From the NCBI RefSeq assembly GCF_947242115.1, contig NC_074728.1:24277542-24341541 (forward strand): a DNA stretch of 64,000 nt, in the 5' to 3' direction. The DNA comes from Biomphalaria glabrata. Its lineage: Eukaryota > Mollusca > Gastropoda > Planorbidae. The position numbers were made by a program, and so were the translations under genes. Shown piece after piece: positions 33,773 through 46,220 of the stretch. Position 1 is the stretch's first letter; each line of letters starts with the position of its first letter. The notes beneath the pieces are model-generated. The model did not search any database. It saw only the letters and a list, made by a program, of their open reading frames with translations, and had not been told where the DNA came from.

Positions 33773-33920
33773 TGTTGATGTGTGTTTTACATAGGTTGCA
33801 CCACTCGTTGTTTGGGAGTAACATCCCTTGTAACTGTTGTTGTCAACCAAGATGGCATTAGATTAAACAGCTATAAGTTATATCCAGAGTTTTGTTATTA
33901 TTCGTTCATGATAATTAACA
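33773..33920 (+). repeat. 5' LTR of the Gypsy element
   Basis: 148 bp, TGTTGATG...AATTAACA. It is short for a Gypsy LTR. Near-identical to 38073-38230. Confidence 0.9.
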
Positions 33921-36900
33921 TGGTGGCAGCGGTAACAAGAATTATAATTAGGTTTATATCAGTAATATAAATCTAGTTAAATTAAGTTTAAAAAATAGAT
34001 GTAAAGTGTAGATCTAGATTCTAGAGTCGCAGTCTAGAGTAGAGAGGCTCGGGATTATTCAGTTATGCTATTCTAGATCTAGTTAAGTGTAGCTTAGATA
34101 GTAGATATACTATAGTAAAGTATTCAATGAAGATGGCAGAAGGTCAACTTAAACCACCAACAGAGTTAAATGTGATTGAAGGTAATGTCAGTGAAAATTT
34201 TCATCAATGGAGAAGACAAGTGGAACTGTTTCTGTTAGCAATAGGAGCTGAAGAAAAACCTAAAATCAGACAAAAAGCAATAATACTACATTGTGCTGGA
34301 CCTCAGGCCCAGAGATTTGTGAGCAATTACAGCATGATGAAGAGGTGAATGACCCACAAATATTATTGAAGAAATTGCATGAGTATTTGCAACCCTAAAA
34401 AAAATGAAGTTCTGGAAACGTTCAGATTTTGGAACATAGAAAAGGTGTTGTCATGTGATATGTTCATTACGCAGCTGAGAGGTCAGGCTGAAAAATGCAA
34501 TTTCAAGGAAAAGGATAGAATGATTAGAGACAAAATTGTATTTTCCGTGGAGAAAAGACTGCAGGAGAGATTATTGAATCATGATGATCTTACACTAAAG
34601 AAGTGTATAGAGATATGCCAAACTTAAGAGCAAACTGCAAAAGGATTAGCAGAGATAAAGAAACTTGTGAAGAGAGATACGGTAGAACAAAAGAATAATG
34701 ACAACAGAGACAACCTAATAGATTGCTGGTTTTGTGGAGGCAGACCTGCAGGGAACAGAACATTATGTCCAGCTTGGGGCAAAATTTGCAATAAATGCAA
34801 AGGTAAAAATCATTTTGCTGTTAAGTGCAAAACTAAGAATAAGATACATATGCATTAATGCCATGAATGAATTTGACCAAGAGGAACACTTAAACTCAAT
34901 AAATGTGTTGAACATTAATAGGGACAGAATGACAGCACTATTCATGATAAATAGTCAACAAATAAGATTTCAACTGGACACAGGAGCAGATGTTAACATT
35001 ATATATAAGAAATACGTTAAAAAGACACAAATTAAGAAGACTGTTCAAACGTTAACAATGTGGAATAATTCCAAATTAAAAACAGAGGGCACAGCTAACA
35101 TAAAAATAACAAATCCTAAAAACAAAAAGAACTATTTGGTAACATTCACAGTTGTAGAGAACCATTATCATTGTTTATTAGGCTGTAAAACATGCCAAAG
35201 TTTACGTCTGATCACATTAAATGAAGATAGATTCATATCACAAGTAAACACAATGGATCGTCATCTGGGAGATTTAGGTGAAACATCATTAACTGTCAAT
35301 GAGAACATAGCTCTGGTGGTATCACCTTGTTGTAACACACCATTTGCATTTCAAAAGAAAGTGGAAGCAGAAATAGAGACATTAGTGAAAAGGAAAATAA
35401 TTCCTGTAAATGAACTAACAGATTGGGTCAGCCAGATGGCTGTGGTTCAAAAGCCAAATGGGGATTTAAGGATGTGCATTGACCCAAGACATCTAAACAT
35501 TGCTTTAAAAAGAGAACATTTTAAGTTACCAACTTTAGAAGCTGTAATGCCACAGTTCCTAAATGCAAAAATATTTTCCAAATTAGACTTAAAGGAGGCT
35601 TACTGGCATGTACATCTTGATGAAAAGTCTAGTCTCATAACAACCATGATCACACCATATGGGCGCTACAGATGGTCAAGACTCCCTTTTGGACTTAGTG
35701 TAAGTGGAGAAATATTCCAGAAGAAGTTAACAGAAGCATTGTTAGGATTGGAAGGATGCATTAATGTGGCAGATGATATCGTGATTGTGGGATGTGGTCA
35801 GTCCAAAGAAGAAGCCGAAAAAGATCACTCTGACAAAATGAAGAAATTACAAGAGAGATGCAATGAGAAATGCATTAAATTAAATGAAATGAAAACAGTT
35901 GGAAACAAGACCAGATAGGACACTGCATTATTGTGCAAGGCATAAAGCCTGACATAAAGAAGATCAAAGCTATTCTGGAAATGAAGAAAACAGAAAATTG
36001 CCAGGAAGCAAGAAAATTATGTAGAATGGTGCAGTATTTGTGAAAATTTCTGAACAATCTAGCCAAAGTGTCTCAACCATTAAGAGAACTAACAAAGAAA
36101 GATGAACTGAAAAATGTGAAGGGGCATTCAACAAGATAAAAACAATGATTACCAATACTCCAGTCCTTATATTCTATAACCCTGACAAGAAACTTGAAAT
36201 ACAAGTGGACAGTAGTCTACATGGACTTGGAGCTGTACTAATGCAAGAAGGACAACCAATAGAATTTGCCTCTAGAGCATTGACACCAACTGAAAAATGG
36301 TGGGCTCAGATTGAAAAAGAACTACTTTCCGTAGTTTTTGGGCTAGAAAGATTTAATCAATATACATTTGGAAGACATGTCATAATTATAAATGATCATA
36401 AGCCACTTGCAAACATATTAAGGAAGCCTCTAAATCAGGCTCCAAGAAGATTACAAAACTTGATGTTAAGGAGCAATCATTATGATTTCTTGTTTCAGTG
36501 GGTAGAAGGAAACAGTTTACACATTGCAGACACATTATCACGACTGCAATCAAGAGGAGAAGCAAGATGAAGTTTTTAACATATGCCAGACACAAATTGT
36601 GGATCCGTTATTAGAAAGAATAAAACTATAAACAGACTTAGATGACACATTCAGTAAATTATCAAAGCAAATAATGAATGGATGGCCTCAAAGAAAACAA
36701 GATTTACACAACACAATAAAACCATATTTTGATTTTGCTGATACTTTAGGACTTAGTAATGGAGTAATTTTGAAAGGAGAAAGGGTAGTTATGCCTTTCA
36801 GTATGTGTCAAGAAATGAAGAAAAACCTACACACAGCACACATTGCATATGATGGAATGATGAGGAGGGCCCGACAGACAATATTCTGAAACAAGGCAGA

Positions 36901-38072
36901 TGGCAGAGACATGCACTGCTTGTCAAGAAAGAAAACCTATAACCCAGAGAGAAACACTTATACAACATGATGAAGGAAATGTTCCATGGGAAAAAGTTGT
37001 ATCTGACCTGATGGAAGTGGATGGAAGACAGTATCTAATTACTGTGGATTATTAATCTAATTTTATTGAGTATGATTATCTGTCAACAACAACATCACAA
37101 GATGTGATTAGAAAATTGAAAGGACAATTTGCTCGTTTTGGTGTCCCAAAAATGCTAGTAACAGATGGCGGTCCACAATTTAATTCAAAGGAGTTTTTGA
37201 GATTTACAATGTGATGGAACATCATGCACATCAGATCAGATCCTGGTTATCCAAGAGCAAATGGGAAGGCTGAAGCTGCCCTAAAGATAATGAAGAATTT
37301 AATACTGGAAACTAAATATAATGGTGATGATCCATATGAAGCTTTACTGGAGCTCAAAAACACACCTCAGCAATGTACTGGATTTAGCCCAGCTGAAATG
37401 TGCCCCCAAAAAAGTCCTTGGACATTGATTCCCAGCACTTCAAAGTGTTTAAGTGAACCTGTTGTAGCAGAGAAGAAAGAGAATTACAAACGACAAGTAA
37501 AAAGACAATATGATAAGCAAGTACGGGATCTACCAAAACTCCATCTAGGGCAAACTATTTATTACCAAAACCCAGGTCAAACAGGATGGTATCCTGGAAT
37601 AATCACGGAATAACTATCTCCAAGATCTTAAGATCAAGGACATACGCAACAGATTTCATATTAGGCCAAGGAAAACTATTTTGAAAGACACTGATGTATA
37701 TGATAAGAATGTCTTGGATGATGATAATGAAAGTCCAGATTTTGCTGATAACTGTTCTCAACATGCAGAACAGTCTGAAGTAGGTTCTCATGTACCAGAC
37801 AATAATTGTGATAGAAATAAGCCAGCAAGAACTAGCACTCGAGAAACAAATAGACCTTTGTGGCATAGGGATTATGATATGTACCAAGAACTTTTATGAC
37901 AATATTAATATGAATGTTGATATATTTATTCTATATGTGCCACACTCTCAATTGAAATTTATTTTTATTTTTAGTTGTTACAAAATTTATAAAATAAGAT
38001 GTGTTATTAATTTTCTTATTTTAATTACAAATATTTCTGATATATGTTTTGTTGGCTATAGAAAGGGAAGGA

Positions 38073-38230
38073 TGTTGATGTGTGTTTTATATAGGTTGCA
38101 CCACTTTGTGTTTGGGAGTAACATCCCTTGTAACTGTTGTTGTCAACCAAGATGGCGTTAGATTAAACATCTGATTTCATGTCTTATAAGTTATATCCAG
38201 AGTGTTATTATTCGTTCATGATAATTAACT
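38073..38230 (+). repeat. 3' LTR of the Gypsy element
   Basis: 158 bp, with the same start as the 5' LTR. It differs mainly by a short internal indel. Confidence 0.9.
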
Positions 38231-38235
38231 AACTA

Positions 38236-38660
38236 CTATTAGAAAGTTTTAGTTTTTCATTGCTATAAATGCTTTAATATTTCCCTGCTATTATTTAAAT
38301 TAAATGTTTTAATGCAATAATAAAGTTATGTTTTTCCTGTTATTATAAAGTTTAAATATTATCTCTCTCTCTATATATATATATATATTTCTCTTTATGG
38401 CCCAACCATGTGTTACACCACAATAACTCTTCTTTATACAAATTAGACTAGAGCTACCCCACTTAACAAAAAATCTTTCTCTTTATACATTCTATATTTG
38501 ACTATATTTATGTGTGTAGTTTTAATGTTTCATTGCTATTTTATAGTTTAACTGCTACTTTAAAAATAAAATGTTTTACTGCAATTATAAAGTTTTAATG
38601 TATTAAATGCTATTAAAAAGTTTGAATAATTTACCGCTATTATAATGTTTGAATCTTTCA
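38236..38660. repeat. Degenerate ~27-bp minisatellite, block B part 1
   Basis: Same TTTCATTGCTATTATAAAGT-type units as 27560-28170. Confidence 0.7.
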
Positions 38661-38749
38661 CTACTATCATAAAAATTAAGTACCTGACAATATAAAATAA
38701 AATAAATCTTTAATTCTAGATTAAGAAACAGAATCTTGATCTGCTAGAA

Positions 38750-39934
38750 CAGTGATGCTCAACCTTATTCTGCCAGTGGGACATTTTAATTTCAGACACA
38801 CGCGTCACTGGCCATATCAACAAAAAGTTTAAAAAAGAAAGGTAATATATAATACAGTATGTAGAGTAGAATCCTGTGAATCAAGTAATTACATTAATTC
38901 ATGAGTTTATCCTGAACCATCTTTTAAATGTCCAGCAGCATAGATAAGATGCCAAGTTGGGGCTTGAAATTAGAATTCTAGATGCGTGTCCGTGAGATGA
39001 TTTTGGGCTTCAAATGATTCATCAACAAGGTTAGTCCTCACTAATAGGTGCTTGTAATTTGGAGATCTAGAAAAGTTTCTGCAAGCAATTCGGAGTAGAA
39101 ATCCATTTTCTGCATCATTTGAACTTTGTAAAGCAGGGATGTCTAGCTTTGTCAATCAGTTCCAGCTCTGTCTGGGCACCTGACACATTAGCCGTATATG
39201 AATTTTAGAAACGACTCTTGAGCGCGATCATCATCACATGGCCCAGACTGAACAACTCGTCGCATAGATCTTGTTGGTAAATGAAGCCACAGAGGCTCGG
39301 TTCTATTTGACTCACCACTTTTCTAATCACTTGCTGTCAGCCATGGGCCTACTTGTGGCACCATCAGTAGTCACTCCTACTAATTTGTCTTTAAAGAAGA
39401 GATCCTCTGTGATGGTTGAAACTTTTCACAGGACTTTGCCAGTAGTGTCCCATGAATGCTCCTCATAGCTACCAGCTTCTCCGGTTTCAAAACTGCTGTT
39501 TTTACAGTGAATAAATACAAGCTTTGAACAGTAGCAGTTATGTCGATAGACCATTCAGCAGCAATAGAAAACATTTTGAAATCTGGTTTGTCAGTTTTAA
39601 ATGGAGAAATCCCCCATATTTGCACTCGTAATTTTCATGAAAAAGGTTGACAACTTCAACATCGTTCTTCTTTTCGATACACATTTTTGTATGCATTCAC
39701 TGTTGGAAAATGGTTTCATGTCTCAAAGTCTCTACTTACAATTTGAGCAACTCTATAGCTGGTCTTAAAGACAACTCATTTTCTTGTCCCCTTTTTGGTA
39801 AATATTCTCCACTCTAGGTGTATCTACCAGTCGTGACCTTTTTTTTTTTTTTTTGGATAGGGAATTTTCTACACTTTGTGCCGACATTGCGGCGGGCTGA
39901 ATGTGGCCCGCGGGCCGTATTTTGGGCATCACTG
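38750..39934 (-). mobile_element. hAT transposon relic, GTF2IRD2-like
   Basis: Ends are CAGTGATGCTCAAC and TTGGGCATCACTG. Flanks TGCTAGAA and TACTAGAA match at 7 of 8. It is the same family as 20801-21455. The minus strand keeps KLVGVTTDGAT, FSIAAEWSIDITATVQ and LVAMRSIHGT blocks of the transposase. These are out of frame with each other, so the copy is dead. Confidence 0.9.
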
Positions 39935-39984
39935 TACTAGAATGTTCATAGAAAATGTAGAGTAACTAGATGTATTGCTTTTAT

Positions 39985-40200
39985 TATTTTTGAATGTTTC
40001 ACTGTTATTACTGTTTAAATGCTTCACTGCTATTATAAGAAATGTTTCACTGCTATTATAAAGTTTAAACACTGTACTGTAATAATAAGGTTTGAATGTT
40101 TTACTGATATTGAAAAATGTGCTGCTATAATAAAGTTTAAATGTTTTACTAATTAAGTTTTAATGTCTCCTTGCTTTTACTAAGTTTTTATTGCTATGAT
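39985..40200. repeat. Degenerate ~27-bp minisatellite, block B part 2
   Basis: Continuation of the 38236-38660 array after the hAT insertion (GTTTCACTGCTATTATAAAG units). Confidence 0.7.
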
Positions 40201-40206
40201 AGAGAT

Positions 40207-40390
40207 TTAGTGCTTGACAATAATTGGGGAAAAGTAAAGGTCATTTAGCTGTGCACACGACAACCTTGTAACATGTGGCCACAGAAACACAAATTTTTTT
40301 TATTATCTGCAAAGTCTGACAAGCTACAGAAACAGGGGACCTTTTTATCATCTGCCCTATAGACTGCATGGTCTGACAGGGAACTTTAAT
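40207..40390 (+). mobile_element. SINE family A, degraded
   Basis: GGGGAAAAGTAAAGGTCATT, then ACATGTGGCCACAGAAACAC and CATCTGCCCTATAGACTGCA. It is positionally equivalent to the copy at 28196 in block A. Confidence 0.6.
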
Positions 40391-41300
40391 TTGTTGTTTT
40401 TTTTTACTTACTTAAGACTACCATTATTACTACAGTTAATCCAAGCCTACTACTCCCCTCTAGAAGTAGATTTCCAATAAATCTAGAATTCTAGACTTCT
40501 GACATAGCTTGTTGTAAGCTGCATACAAATATATTTTGTTATAAATATTGGATATTGAGCATGCGATATTCCATTTGGGAATTTTAAAACAAGCCCCTGA
40601 AGATGTCTGATTCTGAACATTTAGAAATTTTTGAGATTATTATTAAATAACAGTTCAATTTTCTTCTCAATCCCCATCAAAAAATATTTGACCTTTTTGT
40701 TGCTCTTTTTAAGGATTGCATGGATTCTAACTCCTCAGTAACAGAACAAGTTTCATTAATGACTCTTACAAGTAATATTTACTGTGCTGTAACATTTGCA
40801 TTTTTTTTTCTTCAGTATTGTGAGGCTAACTGATGTAAGTTTCATTTTACCTAAATAAATAAAATAAATAATAGTTTTTATATAGCGCTACTTTCATGCT
40901 TATAACATTTTTGATTCTATGGTCATAATACTTCCCAAACTAGAATCATGTTAAACAACATTTCCGCCAGAAGGTGTTGTATTGCTTTTAGCAATATTGA
41001 GTACTATATGAAGCAGCTTTTTGAGAACTATCAAAAAGAAAAAAAAAAAAACAATGTTGGCCTAATGATTCTTTAAAGAGACTTAAGCTTTTTTTCTTTT
41101 GTTTCATCATCTGTTATGCATGCATACAGTGTATTTTGTTTATAAGTGAAGTGTCATAATATATTATAATCTTATAAATGGCCATGGTTTCTTTGTAAAT
41201 GAGAAAAAAAGGTTTGTCTTTAAAATGTATTTTAAAAAGTAGGCCTACTTCCATATCAACGCATCTTAAGAAACAAGACTTTATGATCTAAAACATTTAT
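40391..41300. other. AT-rich spacer
   Basis: No gene seen. A short TTATATAGCGCTACTTTCAT stretch near 40880 resembles the 3' UTR end of LINE/SINE elements. Confidence 0.4.
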
Positions 41301-41309
41301 TCTCAAAAT

Positions 41310-41421
41310 TCTTGCCTTAAAATCTTTGCTATACTGTTATGATATGTATTTACCTGGGTTGTCTGTTGCTTTAGCGTTTTGGACTTCATCTGTTCTTCCA
41401 GTTTAGTTATGTATGCTCAGC
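41310..41421 (-). CDS. Candidate coiled-coil exon (block B)
   Basis: On the minus strand TGCTGAG (acceptor) is followed by codons reading YITKLEEQMKSKTLKQQTTQ and a GTAAAT donor at about 41361. A further piece downstream (to 41310) ends ATTTTAAG|GCAAGA like the block A exons. It is homologous to the exons at 29231 and 29788. Heptad-like; function inferred only from its likely partner at 3924-4816. Confidence 0.45.
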
Positions 41422-41654
41422 ATTTGAAACAGAAAAAAAAACAAATAGTTTACTTAAAAATGTATAGCTATTAAAAAATACTGTAATTACTATACAAAAG
41501 ATCTAGATATTTAATGATATCTTTCGATATCATTGTAAAAAAAAAAAAATGGTTCAAAAAATGTAATGTATTAAACAATGTCAATACCTTAAATCATCCT
41601 CTTGCTATCATTTGAAGTCAGTTCTTAATCACAAGTAGCAGCCCATACAAGTGT

Positions 41655-41790
41655 CTGTAAATCAGCAGGAGGAACTTTTATCTTGGTCTGTGAATCAGCA
41701 GGATGTTCTTTATCTTGGTCTGTGAATCAGCAGGATGTACTTTATTTTGGTCTGACCAGCAGGATGTAGCCTACTTTATCTTGATCTCTA
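41655..41790. repeat. ~31-bp minisatellite x 4, block B
   Basis: Units AATCAGCAGGATGTACTTTA with TTTTGGTCTG, homologous to 28981-29150. Confidence 0.8.
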
Positions 41791-41884
41791 AATCAAAACA
41801 ATTGAATATATCAACTAAAATAATTTTCTTTTAATCAAAATATTTTGCTTTAATCTAAAACATTTATTCTCAATGTTGCTGTTG

Positions 41885-42050
41885 TTAAAGGCCTTTACTT
41901 TTCCAAAACTTATGTCAGGTACCTATTAGAGCTGGGTGGACTAAAAGGCACCCTAAAATCCCAACATTAAAAATAAGACTTCATTTGGATTCAAATTTGG
42001 GACCTCTGGAAGCCAAGCGCTTTACTAGTCAGCTACCCAGCCTCCCTATA
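41885..42050 (-). mobile_element. SINE family A, partial
   Basis: GTCAGGTACCTATTAGAGCT and GGAAGCCAAGCGCTTTACTA on the plus strand. It lacks the 3' third of the element. It has no counterpart at the same place in block A, so it inserted after the duplication. Confidence 0.75.
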
Positions 42051-42639
42051 TATACTTATTTAACTTAGTGATGCGCCCTATTTGATGAACTTTAAATGCA
42101 ATATGTAATGACTTCACAAAATGTAGGGTTAAAGAGTTAGTTAATTATTTGAATCAGTTGGCATTTGGACTTTGAGGCGACAGAGACTCAACTGTGGCCC
42201 CTTCTGATACTTAAACTTCAATTTAATTGTTCAACAGTAATGACAGTACTTGCTTTTCTCATCTGAAGCTTCTGAGTTTATTTTTTTAACTTGCTTAATG
42301 ATAAGACTTTCAAAAACTACTTGCCTTAAGGGAAAAAAACGTGGACACTCACTGCAATTCTTGATATGTAGTTTTTATTATTTGGCCTGATCGTAGATGA
42401 TAAAAAAGAAAAGATTATATATTAGTGACTGGAATTTGCACTAAGCTAGTATTTAGTATTATTATTGAAATAGTTCTGTATATGCTCTGTTAATCTATGG
42501 GAGTTTTATCAAAGTTTTTTTTTTACCAACATACAAAACTAATCATTAAAATAGTTATTTTAATTCACTTGAACACTAAAAACACATTAATTGGCATGCA
42601 TAAAACTTGAAGATTAAAAAAAGCAAACATAATTAGATT

Positions 42640-45550
42640 ACATGCTTTGCTGATTTACCTGTAGTTTCATAGCTGGCCTATTCCATATTATGCATATATA
42701 TCAAAAGAAGCAAATAATATTTTAAATAAGCTAAATCAAAGTATTTTAAGTCTCTTTATTACAATATAACTTCAACTAAGCAACTTTATATGTAGCTTTC
42801 AAGCTCTACCTGTTACTCATAGGAGATGGCTTCAGTAGTCTTTATGATACTCTATTTCTAGAGCAATTTGATGTACTGTTGATCTCCAACTGAAAAATGA
42901 AAATATAGAGAATTTGGCAGCCAAATAAAAGAGAATGAGTTGAAAGTCTTGGTGATACTGAAATGTACTAAACTACTGAATTATTCTAGCTCTATGTTAT
43001 GTGAGTTAGACCAAGTAAGAAAACGAAATATAAAAACGTGTTGGCCATTCTGAAAAATTATTCTTTATGTTATTTGAACAATAAAATATTCTCAACATGC
43101 ATGCAAAAAAAAAAAAAAAATGAGAAAAACAAAAGATTACTTGCTTTCTTGATGTTTATGTGGAGTCTCAGAGCTTTCATATAAAATGCATACATAAAAA
43201 AAGTTTATACAGCTAAAACATAGCATTTTAAAAGACTACTTGCCTTTTATAATAAAACTCCATGCTTGAGTTTTTATATTTTGCTTGTATCTATTAGATG
43301 ATGGTTCCATTAATATGAATGCTGCTTTTTTTTCTTGATTTATGCATGAAGCATTTAGATCTCTGCAACTTGATCTGAGGAATATTATCAAACAAATTAA
43401 AAGAGCTTTGGGCTGTCCAACCAAATTTGTGTTTAAGTCTTAGTTGATATGAATTTTAACTAAGGTAGTTGTTTACTGAGGAATTCATTGTGCTCTAAAA
43501 ATGCTATGTCAGGAGATGAACTTATATCAAACTTAAGCAAAAGTGGAAAATAAATTACCAAAGAATTAGTAGAAATATTCTTAAAATGTTATTGGAACAT
43601 AATACATATTCTCAAATTAGCATGCATAAATCTAAACAAAAAATAAAATATGTTACTGGCTGTGCTGAGTTTTATCAATAATTTAATTTCCTCTGTTCTG
43701 TACAATGCATTGGTCAAAAGAAACAAATTAATTTTTATAAATTATAGTACTTTAGAACATTACTCGCCTTAAGGAAGAAAATCTTTTGGACATCTTTACT
43801 GCAATTCTTAACATGATATCTCTTCTTGTATATTTTGCCTGCCCCTGGTAGATGGTGGTTTTATTTATCTGAAGGCTGCTTTAGAGTGCTAGAATGTACT
43901 CTGACACTGCAAAATTTCAAAATGTTATGATTGTAATGATAGTAATGATAAATGGATGAAACATTAGGCAGTCTAACCAAATATGTGTCTAAAGTCTAAA
44001 TCTTGCTGAAGAAGATGGAATTTTTACTAAGCTTGTTAAATTATTGTAGCTGAATGAAATTGTTATTCTTCAAATGTTATTGGGAAAAATAGCATTCTCA
44101 ATTAGCATGCATAAAACAACAAATCAACAACAACAGCAACAAGAAAAGTAAAATTATAATACTTGCTTTGGTCTATTGTATAATCATTTTCATAGCTTGC
44201 CTGTTCTTAACTATGCATTTATCAAAGAAAAAATAAAATTTTGCTTATAATAGATAAATTATATTAATTGAAAAGGCTACTTGCCTTTAAGACAAAAAAC
44301 AACTTGTGGACAAGAAGCTTCTATAATTTGACTGTTCCAAGTAGATAATGGGTCCATTCATCTGTACGTTGTATGGAATAGCAATCTGATGTGATCTGTA
44401 ACTTTATCTGAAAAAAGTTTTTTTCTAATGATAAATGGATAGAGCATCAAAGATAATGAGTTTAAGTTTTAGTAGAGATAATGAATATGTACTAAACTAG
44501 TTTTGTCACTTGAATTAATCTAGCTCTATCAATACTAAGTGAAAAGAACTAAGTCATATCAAAATTACTAATACTAAGTGAAAAGAACTAAGTCATATCA
44601 AAATTACTAATACCAAGTGAAAAGAACTAAGTCATATCAAAATTATACTAACAAGAAAAATATACTGAGAGAACTAACTCACAAAATTATACTTAAAATG
44701 TTAAAAGGTAATTTGAACATTGAAAACCAACATTTTTAGCATGCAATAAACAACAGATTAAAAAAAAATTACTTGCTTTTCTGAGTTCTATCTGTAGTTT
44801 TATACCTTGACTGTTGTGTATACACAATGAAGCTAATTTAAAAATAACTAAATTGTTGAATTTAGAAGCACATTTTGAGTCAAAAGAATACAATTTGGAC
44901 ATGCTTACTGCACAGTTCTTGATAACTAGCTCCCAAGTCTTGCCTGTTACTCAAAAAGGAGATTTTCCCATTAATCTGAATGCTCTTTTAGTCCAAGAGT
45001 GCTAGGATGTACTCCACAACTTGACCTGAAAAAGATGTGATAGGTGAATAGAGCACTGGACTACTTAACCTAACAAATTGAGTTTAAATCTCTGTATGGA
45101 TACTGAAATATATAATAAACTAGTTTGGACACACTTGAACTAATCTCTCTCTCTCTAAATACAAAATAAGAACAAAATATCAAATTTATACAAAAGTAAA
45201 AAATAATTACTTAACATTGAGAGAACTAAGAAAATTATTGGTTATTTAAATGTTGAAACTGAAATTCTCAATTAACATGCTTTAAATATTAGTTAAAAAA
45301 TAAAAAAAAAATACTTGTTTCTCTGAGGATTATCTGTAGTGTTATAGTTTGCCTGTACTGTAAACATACATCAAAGGAAGCAATGAAGTTAATTTAAAAA
45401 TAACTAAAGGATTTAGAAGAAAAACTTACCTCAAACAAATACTTTTAGAGATACACTTGCTGCACTTTTTTTCAAGCCCAGCCCAAAGGTACTGGTTTCA
45501 TTCATCTGTAGGATGTTCTATTTCTAGAGCAATAGAATGCATCACCATCT
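42640..45550 (-). repeat. Tandem array of exon-like modules, block B
   Basis: About six modules matching block A in order, spacing and sequence (roughly 80-88% by eye). Type 1 examples: SSCRDLNASCINQEKKAAF then ILMEPSSNRYK (minus, about 43250-43380), and IKLQITSDCYSIQRTDEWTH then YLLG (about 44275-44403). Type 2 segments occur near 42650, 43140, 43660, 44165, 44770 and 45310. GC donors (GCAAGT/GCGAGT) predominate; GT donors are seen near 42655, 42806 and 45428. Stops interrupt most copies in any single frame. Confidence 0.65.
44532..44648. repeat. 39-bp tandem repeat x 3
   Basis: ATACTAAGTGAAAAGAACTA with AGTCATATCAAAATTACTA is repeated three times with one change, absent from block A, so it arose after the duplication. 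Confidence 0.9.
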
Positions 45551-45599
45551 AGAAAATATAGAATGTAATAAATGGAGTGTTGTGATGCCATACCAAAGA

Positions 45600-46220
45600 T
45601 GTTGACGGCTGGTAAAATTACTAGTTTTACCTTTTGTGTTTTCCGTATTTTGTTATAAGTAAAGAGATATTGTAAGACTCTCACAAACCATCATCTTCTC
45701 TATAAGATGTCGAAGAGAGATTTTGTGGGTCTGTTATTAACTTTTGAGTGTTTGAAAGTTGTTCAAATCTGTATCTATTTTTACAGGGTTGCATTGTCTC
45801 AGGTGATCCTCCAGTCATATCATCATAAAAAGGCAACCGCTTGTTTATTAAGGAAGAAATGAATCCCAATTTTAAATAATCATTGCTGTACAACCAATAT
45901 TTCTTTTTGTTAGACATTAGCTCCATATTAATAAATTAAGCTATTTAAAAAAATGGTATAGAAATTAAATACAATTTTTTGTTTGAATTAGCAGGATAAA
46001 TATTTCAATGATTGATTATGGTACAAATCATATATTAATGTATGAAAGAATTACATTTAATGGAATGTAAAAGTTAAAAGTCACGACCTGATTTAATGAA
46101 ATCTATTATGGTAGACCCCAGTGGACATCTCATAGACCCCCAATTATATTTTTCCCTTTCGTAGACCCCTTGGAAGTCTTCGTAGACCCCTAGGGGTATA
46201 GACCACTTTGGGAATCACTG
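45600..46220 (-). mobile_element. hAT relic with BED-finger (ZBED5/SCAND3-like) transposase N-terminus
   Basis: The right end reads, in complement, CAGTGATTCCCAAAGTGGTC, with repeated GGGGTCTACGAAGAC-type subterminal sequence. The minus-strand segment 45681-45926 reads YSNDYLKLGFISS, ETMQPCKNRYRFEQ. The usual form is YxxxYLxxGF...MKPSKLxRHL, the N-terminal zinc finger of ZBED5/SCAND3-like hAT proteins, here with substitutions in the finger. The left terminus was not found, so the start is approximate. Confidence 0.65.

Larger units (their letters stand above)
33773..38230 (+). mobile_element. Ty3/Gypsy LTR retrotransposon, broken copy with both LTRs
   Basis: The fossil has a 5' LTR at 33773-33920 and a 3' LTR at 38073-38230, both beginning TGTTGATG. 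A primer-binding-site-like TGGTGGCAGCGG directly follows the 5' LTR, and a purine tract (about 38061-38072) precedes the 3' LTR. Flanks AACTG and AACTA match at 4 of 5, a plausible 5-bp target duplication. Parts in order: gag with zinc knuckle (about 34127-34850), protease with a DTGA motif (about 34970), reverse transcriptase (about 35400-35850), RNase H (about 36150-36560), integrase (about 36900-37600). Domain order fits Ty3/Gypsy. It is broken, with roughly half a dozen or more interruptions. The LTRs are about 95-96% alike apart from two short indels, so it is moderately young. It sits between the 33-bp minisatellite and the 27-bp degenerate repeat. Confidence 0.93.

Noticed and set aside
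33324-33824. 166-codon minus-strand frame with VISMVILNIHS repeats
   Set aside because: A 33-bp minisatellite keeps any frame open. The flanks on both sides are non-coding (SINE region and Gypsy LTR).
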